Origin: CAKTOF01 sp964523945
Lineage (GTDB): Bacteria > Bacillota > Clostridia > Oscillospirales > Oscillospiraceae
DNA length: 10,671 nucleotides
Assembly: GCA_964523945.1 (NCBI GenBank)
Contig: CAZGBU010000074.1
Coordinates: 1-10,671, forward strand
Direction of reading: 5' to 3'
Below are positions 1 through 5,610 of this stretch, in pieces; positions within the stretch are counted from its first letter, which is position 1; the number at the start of each line of letters is the position of its first letter. Made by a program: the position numbers and the translations under genes. The notes under the pieces were generated by a model, which worked only from the letters and a program-made list of their open reading frames with translations, made no database searches and was not told the origin of the DNA.

Positions 1-2
1 TC

Positions 3-1412
3 GAAAGCCTGTTTGTCAAGGTACACGCCCTCGCTACCTATTTTCGTAGCAAGGCGCTGTTTGAGATTGGCCGGCAGGGCGTGTATGAGGAGCTCAAGGC
101 GTCCGGCCTGCGCGGCCGCGGCGGCGCAGGCTTCCCAACCGGCGTCAAGTGGGAATCGGGCTACAATGCCCCTGGTGATCAGAAGTACATGGTCTGCAAT
201 GCCGACGAGGGAGACCCCGGCGCATTTATGGACCGCTCTGTGCTTGAGGGTGACCCGCACTCAATCATTGAGGCCATGATGCTTGGCGGTTACACCATCG
301 GCGCAAACAAGGGTTATGTCTATGTCCGCGCGGAGTATCCAATCGCGGTCGAGCGCCTGTCCGAGGCCATTGAGACGGCGCGTGCGTTCGGGCTGCTTGG
401 CACGAATATCCTTGGTTCCGGGTTCGATTTTGACATTGAGATCCGCATCGGCGCCGGCGCGTTTGTCTGCGGCGAGGAGACGGCTCTGCTCAACTCCATC
501 GAGGGCAAGCGCGGCGAGCCGCGGCAGAAGCCGCCGTTCCCGTTCCAGAAAGGTCTGTTCGATTGCCCGACGATCATCAACAATGTCGAGACGCTTGCCA
601 ACGTCCCCGCGATCATCATCAACGGCGCGGACTGGTATGCGGGCTATGGCTCCGGCAAATCCAAGGGCACAAAGGTCTTTGCACTCGCCGGCGACATCCG
701 CTATTCCGGCATCATCGAGATCCCGATGGGTATGCCGATGCGCGAGATCGTCTACACCATCGGCGGCGGTATCAAAGACGGCAAGGCATTTAAGGCGATC
801 CAGTCCGGCGGCCCGTCCGGCGGCTGCCTGAAAGACGAGCACCTCGATGTGCCGGTCACCTACGAGGATCTGTCTGCCATGGGTGCCATTATGGGTTCCG
901 GCGGCTTGATTGTGATGGATGAGAACACCTGCATGGTCGACACGGCGCGCTACTTTATGGATTTCGTCAAGGACGAGTCATGCGGCCACTGCGTGCCGTG
1001 CCGCGTCGGCACGAAGCGTATGCTCGAAATCCTCCAGAAAATCGTGGCCGGCAAGGGGGAGGAAGAGGACCTGGAGATGCTCGAGATCCTTGCCAATACG
1101 ATTAAAGATACGGCGATGTGCGGCCTTGGTCAGACGGCGCCAAACCCCGTGCTGACAACGATGAAGTATTTCCGCGATGAGTATGAGGCACATGTGCTGC
1201 ACAAGACCTGCCCGGCGCATGTCTGCAAGGATATGCTGACCTACCATATTGATCCGGACAAGTGCCGCGGCTGTACGCTGTGCGCGCGCAACTGCCCGGT
1301 CGACGCGATCTCGGGCAGCGTCAAGCAGCCGCATATCATTGACACCGAAAAGTGCATCCGCTGCGGAACCTGCATTTCGAACTGTAAGTTCGGTGCGATT
1401 TCTGTGCAGTGA
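3..1412 (+). CDS. hydB: HydB, NADH/FMN-binding subunit of a multimeric [FeFe]-hydrogenase (5' end outside window)
   Basis: NuoF-type flavoprotein that would exchange electrons between NADH and the hydrogenase HydA. The frame is open to the window edge, so the N-terminus, usually including a thioredoxin-like [2Fe-2S] domain of about 100-130 residues, is missing. A GTG at 81 lies inside the conserved domain without a Shine-Dalgarno site and is not the start. Visible in order: the FMN/NADH glycine loop GRGGAGFPTG (114-143), the CGEETALLNSIEG flavin-site motif (about 468-506), and the [4Fe-4S] site CGHCVPC (from 981) with its fourth cysteine in MCGLGQTAPNP (about 1119). The C-terminal two-cluster ferredoxin domain has CxxCxxCxxxCP at 1263-1295 and a second CxxCxxCxxxC at 1353-1385. 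That tail is typical of HydB rather than complex I NuoF. hydA follows after 17 bases, which supports the HydB assignment over a formate-dehydrogenase partner. HydC should lie upstream, out of view. Confidence 0.93.
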   Translation, partial: ESLFVKVHALATYFRSKALFEIGRQGVYEELKASGLRGRGGAGFPTGVKWESGYNAPGDQKYMVCNADEGDPGAFMDRSVLEGDPHSIIEAMMLGGYTIGANKGYVYVRAEYPIAVERLSEAIETARAFGLLGTNILGSGFDFDIEIRIGAGAFVCGEETALLNSIEGKRGEPRQKPPFPFQKGLFDCPTIINNVETLANVPAIIINGADWYAGYGSGKSKGTKVFALAGDIRYSGIIEIPMGMPMREIVYTIGGGIKDGKAFKAIQSGGPSGGCLKDEHLDVPVTYEDLSAMGAIMGSGGLIVMDENTCMVDTARYFMDFVKDESCGHCVPCRVGTKRMLEILQKIVAGKGEEEDLEMLEILANTIKDTAMCGLGQTAPNPVLTTMKYFRDEYEAHVLHKTCPAHVCKDMLTYHIDPDKCRGCTLCARNCPVDAISGSVKQPHIIDTEKCIRCGTCISNCKFGAISVQ

Positions 1413-1429
1413 GAGAGGAGGTTCTCACT

Positions 1430-3211
1430 ATGATTGAACTGACGATCAATGGGAAAAAGGTGGAAGCCCCTGACGGCAGCACCATTATGGAAGCCGCCAA
1501 GTTGGCGGGCATCAAGATCCCCAGTCTGTGCCAGTACCGGGACATTCACGCAATCGGCGCGTGCCGCATCTGCGTGGTTGAGGTAGAGGGCGCGAAAAAC
1601 CTGCAGGCATCGTGCGTGGTCAAAGCGACCAATGGCATGGTGGTGCGCACAAACAGCGAGCGCGTCCGCAAAGCGCGCCAGGTGCTCTATGATCTGATGA
1701 TTTCCGACCATCCGAAAGAGTGTATGAGCTGTAACCGAAACCAGAACTGCGAGCTGCAGGCGCTCGGCTATCAGCTCGGCTTTGACGAGCCGCGCCTGCA
1801 CGGCGAGCACAGAGACACCCGTCTCGATATCTCGCCGGCGATTACCCGCGACAGCCGCAAGTGCATTCTCTGCCGCCGCTGTGTTACCGTCTGCAATGAG
1901 AAGCAGGAGGTCGGCGCGATCAGCGCGCAGCACCGCGGTTTCAACACAGTTATCTTCCCGGCGATGGGGCTGCCGCTGATCGATTCGAACTGCTCAATGT
2001 GCGGCCAGTGCGTTGCAGTCTGTCCGTCCGGCGCGCTGTCGGAGACCGATGGTATCTCCAAGGTCTGGGAGGCGATTGGCGACCCGAACAAGCGCGTTAT
2101 CGTCCAGACGGCGCCGGCCGTACGCGCCGCGCTCGGCGAAGCGTTTGGTTATCCGTGCGGTACGGCGGTCACTGGCCAGATGGTTGCGGCCATCCGTCAG
2201 CTCGGGTTCGACGAGGTGTTTGCCACGAACTTCAGCGCCGACGTCACCATTATGGAAGAGGGCACCGAGCTGCTGCATCGTCTGCACAGCGCGCTCACCG
2301 GCGGCGACGCCGTCCTGCCGATGATCACGTCCTGTTCGCCGGGCTGGATCAAGCACTGCGAGCATGCGTTCCCGAATGAGCTGGCGCATCTGTCCTCGTG
2401 CAAATCGCCGCACACCATGATGGGCGCGCTGATCAAGAGCTACTACGCCAAGCGGCTCGGTGTGGATCCGCGCTCGCTGTATGTCGTCTCCGTTATGCCT
2501 TGCACAGCGAAAAAGTTTGAGATCCAGCGGCCGGAGATGGGCGTCGAGGGCATTCCCGACGTCGATGCGGTACTTACGACGCGCGAACTGGCGCGCATGA
2601 TTAAGACCGCCGGCATCGATTTCCGCAGCCTGGAGGAAGAGGAATTCGATGCCCCGATGGGTATTTCCACCGGCGCGGCCGATATTTTCGGCGTGACGGG
2701 CGGCGTCATGGAGGCTGCGCTGCGCACAGCCTATTTCCTGGTCACCGGACGCAAGCTGCCGTTTGAGGACCTGCATGTCAAACCGATCATGGGGCTCGAG
2801 CAGATCAAGACTGCGGAGATCACCATCGAGGACGTTCTGCCGGAGTACAAGGAGTTCGAGGGTGTCACGTTGAAAATCGCAGTCACCAGTGGCCTGGCCG
2901 GTGCGGATGTGCTCATGCGTGAGATCGCTGCGGGCACCTCCCCGTATCACTTCATCGAGGTCATGGGCTGCCCGGGTGGCTGTGTCTCCGGCGGCGGCCA
3001 GCCGCGTGAGGTCGTGGAGAACTACCGTGAGCTGCGCAGTAAGGCGCTCTACTCTGAAGATGAGAGCAAGACGCTCCGCATGTCCTTTGAGAACCCGTCG
3101 GTGCAGACGCTCTACCAGGAGTTCCTGGGCGAGCCGTGCGGAGAACTGTCCCACCATCTGCTGCACACAACCTATACCCCGCGCGGCCAGTTCAACGAAC
3201 TGGTGCACTGA
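1430..3211 (+). CDS. hydA: HydA, catalytic subunit of [FeFe]-hydrogenase, likely electron-bifurcating (A3) type
   Basis: Complete 593-residue iron-only hydrogenase that makes or oxidises H2 at the H-cluster in the cytoplasm. The start is ATG 1430, set by AGAGGAGG at 1414-1421 with 8 bases of spacing. N-terminal relay clusters in order: [2Fe-2S] C34, C45, C48, C62; His-ligated [4Fe-4S] H94, C98, C101, C107; two ferredoxin-type [4Fe-4S] sites, C145/C148/C151/C155 and C188/C191/C194/C198. The H-cluster motifs are all present: L1 TSCSPGW (300-306), L2 MPCTAKKFE (356-364), and L3 with C514 and C518 in MGCPGGCVSGGGQP. The cluster ligands are intact, so the enzyme should be active. L1 has Ser303 where clostridial monomeric enzymes such as CpI have the proton-relay cysteine. 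The protein ends soon after the family motif HHLLHTTY (575-582), without the extra C-terminal [2Fe-2S] domain that I recall in Thermotoga HydA. It is cotranscribed with hydB and is the last gene before the terminator. Confidence 0.96.
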   Translation: MIELTINGKKVEAPDGSTIMEAAKLAGIKIPSLCQYRDIHAIGACRICVVEVEGAKNLQASCVVKATNGMVVRTNSERVRKARQVLYDLMISDHPKECMSCNRNQNCELQALGYQLGFDEPRLHGEHRDTRLDISPAITRDSRKCILCRRCVTVCNEKQEVGAISAQHRGFNTVIFPAMGLPLIDSNCSMCGQCVAVCPSGALSETDGISKVWEAIGDPNKRVIVQTAPAVRAALGEAFGYPCGTAVTGQMVAAIRQLGFDEVFATNFSADVTIMEEGTELLHRLHSALTGGDAVLPMITSCSPGWIKHCEHAFPNELAHLSSCKSPHTMMGALIKSYYAKRLGVDPRSLYVVSVMPCTAKKFEIQRPEMGVEGIPDVDAVLTTRELARMIKTAGIDFRSLEEEEFDAPMGISTGAADIFGVTGGVMEAALRTAYFLVTGRKLPFEDLHVKPIMGLEQIKTAEITIEDVLPEYKEFEGVTLKIAVTSGLAGADVLMREIAAGTSPYHFIEVMGCPGGCVSGGGQPREVVENYRELRSKALYSEDESKTLRMSFENPSVQTLYQEFLGEPCGELSHHLLHTTYTPRGQFNELVH

Positions 3212-3224
3212 TCCGAGCTTCCGG

Positions 3225-3262
3225 CGCCCCGCAGCTTCTGCTGCGGGGCGTCTGCTGTTTTT
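3225..3262 (+). terminator. Rho-independent terminator of the hyd operon
   Basis: A perfect 11-bp stem (3225-3235 paired with 3240-3250, CGCCCCGCAGC arms) with a TTCT loop begins 13 bases after the hydA stop. A short spacer and five T residues (3258-3262) follow. This ends the hydrogenase transcript before the carD promoter. Confidence 0.9.
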
Positions 3263-3297
3263 CTGGGTGCAAAGTTGCCCGGCAGCACAAAGTTTCA

Positions 3298-3327
3298 CTG
3301 ACATTTTCAGAAAAAATCTGTTATAAT
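3298..3327 (+). promoter_or_regulatory. Strong extended -10 promoter for the CarD-family gene
   Basis: The -10 is a perfect TATAAT at 3322-3327, preceded by TG at 3319-3320 (TGnTATAAT, an extended -10). The -35 is CTGACA at 3298-3303, a 5/6 match to TTGACA with an 18-base spacer. The predicted RNA start is near 3334, giving an untranslated leader of roughly 88 bases. Confidence 0.8.
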
Positions 3328-3342
3328 GAAATCAGAATTGAC

Positions 3343-3369
3343 GCGGCAGAGCAGTGCCTGGGCTGCCGC
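3343..3369 (+). other. Hairpin in the 5' leader of the CarD-family gene
   Basis: GCGGCAG (3343-3349) pairs perfectly with CTGCCGC (3363-3369) across a 13-base loop, starting about 10 bases after the predicted transcription start. No T-run follows, so it is not a terminator. It could stabilise the 5' end of the mRNA. It does not cover the Shine-Dalgarno site at 3407-3412. I recognise no known riboswitch here. Confidence 0.45.
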
Positions 3370-3421
3370 AAGTGTGGGACGGCTGGTGGTATGGAGCGGC
3401 GAAGAGAAGGAGATTTTTATT

Positions 3422-3928
3422 ATGTATGGTATCAATGAGACAGTGCTCTATGGGAAGAACGGCGTCTGCCGGATTGTGGATGTGGAACAGCAAAGCCTGC
3501 ACGGGGAGAAAAAAGAATATTATGTGATGCATCCGGTGTTTAAAGAGGATTTGACGCTTTATGCACCGGTCGGCAATGAGGCCAAGTTGGGAATGCAGCA
3601 GGTGCTTACGGCCGAGCAGGTTCGCGAGCTGATCCATGAGATGCCGTTCCAGCCGGAGGAGTGGGTGGACGATACGCGGCAGCGCAAGGAGCAGTTCGAC
3701 GAGGTGATGGGCAGCGGGGACCGGCGGCGGATGATCCGCATGATCCGCACGCTCTACTGCCGTCAGAAGCAGCTGCAGAAAAACGGCAAACAGCTCGGCA
3801 CCAAGGATGTCCAGTATCTCAAGGACGCACAGAAGCGGATCCATGACGAATTTGCGCTGGCGCTGCACATTGAACCGGAACAGGTCGGTTCGTATATTCT
3901 GCAGGAGCTGGGCGAGACGGAGATGTGA
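3422..3928 (+). CDS. CarD/CdnL-family RNA polymerase-binding transcription regulator
   Basis: A 168-residue protein of the CarD_CdnL_TRCF family. These proteins bind the RNA polymerase beta lobe and stabilise open promoter complexes, often at rRNA and growth-related promoters. Residues 1 to about 55 form the Tudor-like polymerase-interaction domain, with VLYGKNGVCRIVDVE near the start and YYVMHPVF and LTLYAPV following. Residues from about 60 onward are helical and charged. They include the family motif WVDDTRQRKEQF, whose Trp81 corresponds to the tryptophan that wedges into the DNA minor groove in characterised CarD proteins. The start is ATG 3422, set by AAGGAG (3407-3412) with a 9-base spacer. 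The frame is open upstream to an ATG at 3326, but that ATG overlaps the promoter -10, before the RNA start. The gene is monocistronic, with its own promoter and terminator between two energy operons. Its targets cannot be read from the sequence. Confidence 0.9.
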   Translation: MYGINETVLYGKNGVCRIVDVEQQSLHGEKKEYYVMHPVFKEDLTLYAPVGNEAKLGMQQVLTAEQVRELIHEMPFQPEEWVDDTRQRKEQFDEVMGSGDRRRMIRMIRTLYCRQKQLQKNGKQLGTKDVQYLKDAQKRIHDEFALALHIEPEQVGSYILQELGETEM

Positions 3929-3941
3929 GTTTTGCGGTGAG

Positions 3942-3973
3942 GCACGGCAGGCAGGCGCCTGCCGTGCTTTTTT
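3942..3973 (+). terminator. Rho-independent terminator of the CarD-family gene
   Basis: A perfect 11-bp stem (3942-3952 GCACGGCAGGC paired with 3957-3967) with a 4-base loop is followed directly by six T residues (3968-3973). It lies 13 bases after the stop codon and insulates the downstream ATP synthase promoter. Confidence 0.93.
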
Positions 3974-4046
3974 GCGCGGCGTCGGCGCAACGCGTCATTT
4001 TCGCCATAAGAATGACAACCCGCGCGCGATAAATTGAACAAAACAA

Positions 4047-4058
4047 CGCTTGCAAGCG
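4047..4058. promoter_or_regulatory. 12-bp perfect palindrome over the -35 of the atp promoter (candidate operator)
   Basis: CGCTTGCAAGCG is a perfect dyad in an otherwise AT-rich intergenic stretch, and it contains the likely -35 hexamer. A protein bound here would compete with RNA polymerase. I cannot assign a regulator. Chance occurrence is possible. Confidence 0.4.
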
Positions 4059-4077
4059 CATGGCACAGTATTATAAT
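4050..4077 (+). promoter_or_regulatory. Promoter of the ATP synthase operon
   Basis: A perfect TATAAT at 4072-4077 is preceded by a weak -35, TTGCAA at 4050-4055 (16-base spacer). The predicted RNA start is near 4084, leaving about 47 untranslated bases before atpB. The surrounding 4030-4095 region is clearly more AT-rich than the genes. The leader contains an imperfect inverted repeat at 4095-4110 (ACGaCCAgtTGGaCGT) of doubtful meaning. Confidence 0.75.
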
Positions 4078-4130
4078 AGAGAAAATAGAATGATACGACC
4101 AGTTGGACGTACCGGAGAGGAGAGGATCGG

Positions 4131-4817
4131 ATGGGAAGCATGGCAGAAGAGCTGATGGAGATGCTTGAGGTGGAAACGGTATTCACCATTCCGCTGTTCG
4201 GCGGCATCGAGGTGGCGGAATCCGTTGTGGTCACCTGGGTCATCATCGCGGTGCTCGCGATTGTGTCCCTGCTTCTGACCCGCAACCTGAAGCTGACCGG
4301 AATCTCACGCCGGCAAGCATTTGTCGAATGGGCGGTCACATCGCTGCAGAAGATCGTCACCGGCTTCATCGGCGAGGAGGGCAAACGCTATGTGCCCTAT
4401 TTGTGCACGGTGCTGATCTACATCGGCCTGGCCGATATGGTCGGCATGTTCGGATTTAAGCCGCCAACCAAGGATATGAATGTGACGGCGGCGCTGGCAA
4501 TCATGTCGATTGTGCTGATCGAGGCTGCCGGCATCGCGAACAAGGGACCGAAAAAATGGCTGCACAGCTTTGCCGAGCCGGTCGCAATTGTCGCGCCCAT
4601 CAATGTGCTGGAGGTATTCATCCGGCCGCTGTCGCTTTGTATGCGGCTGTTTGGCAATGTGCTCGGCGCGTTTGTCGTCATGAAGCTGATCGAGCTGGTG
4701 ATCCCGGTCGCGATTCCCATGGCATTCAGCCTTTATTTCGATATTTTTGACGGGCTGATTCAGGCATATGTTTTCGTGTTCTTGACGTCGCTGTTTATCA
4801 AAGAGGCCATCGAATAA
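4131..4817 (+). CDS. atpB: ATP synthase Fo subunit a
   Basis: A 228-residue membrane protein forming the ion half-channels next to the c-ring. An N-terminal hydrophobic segment spans about residues 31-50. Further membrane helices lie around 88-108, 117-135, 152-200 and 200-224. The essential stator arginine is Arg172 in the hallmark RPLSLCMRLFGN (165-176). Gln211 in IQAYVFVFLTSLF occupies the position of E. coli Gln252. The PTKDMNVTAALA motif (112-123) is also typical. The start ATG 4131 is set by AGGAG (4118-4122) with 8 bases of spacing; ATG 4140 is too far from it. It is short for subunit a, as is common in Firmicutes. It is the first gene of the operon. No atpI-like gene precedes it, because carD and its terminator occupy that place. 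Confidence 0.97.
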   Translation: MGSMAEELMEMLEVETVFTIPLFGGIEVAESVVVTWVIIAVLAIVSLLLTRNLKLTGISRRQAFVEWAVTSLQKIVTGFIGEEGKRYVPYLCTVLIYIGLADMVGMFGFKPPTKDMNVTAALAIMSIVLIEAAGIANKGPKKWLHSFAEPVAIVAPINVLEVFIRPLSLCMRLFGNVLGAFVVMKLIELVIPVAIPMAFSLYFDIFDGLIQAYVFVFLTSLFIKEAIE

Positions 4818-4868
4818 TGGCCTGACCATAAATTCGAACTATAACATAAATAGAGGAGATTGAACGAA
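4804..4868 (+). promoter_or_regulatory. atpB-atpE intercistronic element: stop-codon hairpin plus AT-rich atpE leader
   Basis: AGGCCAT (4804-4810) pairs perfectly with ATGGCCT (4817-4823) around a 6-base loop containing most of the atpB stop codon. About 30 AT-rich, apparently unstructured bases follow, then GAGGAG (4853-4858), placed 10 bases before the atpE ATG. This resembles in layout the translation-enhancing region before atpE in E. coli, which supports high c-subunit output. Functional equivalence is inferred. Confidence 0.5.
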
Positions 4869-5090
4869 ATGACTATGATTGCAATTGGTGCGGCTATCGC
4901 AGTTCTCACAGGCATCGGCGCCGGTCTCGGCATCGGGCACGCCACCGGCAAGGCAGTCGACGCTGTTGCGCGGCAGCCGGAGGCGGACGGCAAAATTCAA
5001 AAGCTGCTCATCCTGGGCTGCGCACTGGCGGAAGCCACCGCAATTTACGGCTTTGTTGTCGGTATTCTGATTATTCTGTTCCTTGGCTGA
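4869..5090 (+). CDS. atpE: ATP synthase Fo subunit c (c-ring proteolipid)
   Basis: A 73-residue hairpin of two membrane helices joined by the polar loop ARQPEADGKI (34-43), where Arg35-Gln36-Pro37 contacts gamma and epsilon. Helix 1 has the GIGAGLGIG glycine repeat (15-23) that packs neighbouring c subunits. Helix 2 carries the ion-binding carboxylate Glu55 in LAEATAIY. In the Na+-binding c subunit of Ilyobacter the ligands include a Gln in helix 1 and Ser next to the Glu. Here these positions are Ile22 and Ala56, while Thr57 and Tyr60 remain. Proton coupling is therefore more likely than sodium. The start is ATG 4869, with GAGGAG (4853-4858) 10 bases upstream; a TTG at 4860 is too close to that site. 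Many copies per enzyme are needed, and the AT-rich leader before it may serve this. Confidence 0.97.
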   Translation: MTMIAIGAAIAVLTGIGAGLGIGHATGKAVDAVARQPEADGKIQKLLILGCALAEATAIYGFVVGILIILFLG

Positions 5091-5124
5091 GGATCCAGCA
5101 GACACAAGTTAGGAGGCGGGAGTA

Positions 5125-5610
5125 TTGCTGCGATTTGACATCAATCTTCTGTTTACAGTCATCAATCTGCTGATCCTGTATGTGATTCTGCGAAAGTTCC
5201 TGTTTGGGCGTGTGAACAAGATCCTGGAAGCACGGCAGCAGATGATCGAGGACCAGCTCAGCGCCGCCGCGCAGGAACAGGAAAAGGCGCAGGCGCTCAA
5301 GGCGGAGTATGAGCAGTCGCTGGCCGACGCGAAGCAGACCTCCGAGCAGATCCTGGCTGATGCACAGGCGAAAGCGAAAGAGGCATACAGCCGTGTGCTG
5401 AAATCTGCGGACGAGCAGGCGGCCAAGACCATGGAACAGGCGCGCGAGAAAATGGAGGCCGAACGGCGCAGCGCCATGCGTTCGCTGCGCGGTGAGATTT
5501 CCGGCCTGGCGATCGAGACGGCGTCCCGGGTGATCGGTGAGCAGATTTCGCCGGAGATAAACCGGAAACTGTATGACCAGTTCCTGGAGGAAGCGGGGGA
5601 TCAGGCATGA
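5125..5610 (+). CDS. atpF: ATP synthase Fo subunit b
   Basis: A 161-residue peripheral-stalk subunit that anchors F1 to the membrane. Residues about 6-24 (INLLFTVINLLILYVILRK) form one N-terminal membrane helix. The rest is a long, charged, Ala/Glu/Gln/Lys-rich coiled coil that would dimerise and reach delta. The length is standard. Translation must start at TTG 5125: AGGAGG (5111-5116) lies 8 bases upstream, and the first in-frame ATG is well past the membrane helix. The stop overlaps the next start as ATGA (5607-5610), so b and the delta-alpha frame are probably translationally coupled. This makes sense because b binds delta in the stalk. Confidence 0.95.
   Translation: MLRFDINLLFTVINLLILYVILRKFLFGRVNKILEARQQMIEDQLSAAAQEQEKAQALKAEYEQSLADAKQTSEQILADAQAKAKEAYSRVLKSADEQAAKTMEQAREKMEAERRSAMRSLRGEISGLAIETASRVIGEQISPEINRKLYDQFLEEAGDQA

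Noticed and set aside
3..110. A frameshift or chimeric break at the start of hydB
   Set aside because: The upstream residues (SKALFEIGRQGVYEELKASGL) fit the expected KAL...PEEVIEELKASGL stretch of NuoF-like proteins well enough, so this is simply the internal part of a longer gene.
1409..1429. GTG 1409 as the start of HydA
   Set aside because: It overlaps the hydB stop, and its codons contain the Shine-Dalgarno site that serves ATG 1430. The family N-terminus MIELTINGKKV starts at 1430.
3326..3421. Longer CarD-family protein starting at ATG 3326
   Set aside because: That ATG overlaps the TATAAT box, so it would precede the RNA start. The extra residues do not resemble the family, and ATG 3422 has a good ribosome site.
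4050..4065. CcpA-type cre box over the atp promoter
   Set aside because: The left half fits (TGnAAnCG), but the right-half CA is displaced by one base from the consensus spacing. I keep only the palindrome as a candidate operator.
4836..4850. Internal promoter before atpE (TATAAC at 4840-4845)
   Set aside because: No -35-like hexamer lies at suitable distance; the sequence is better explained as an AT-rich translation leader.
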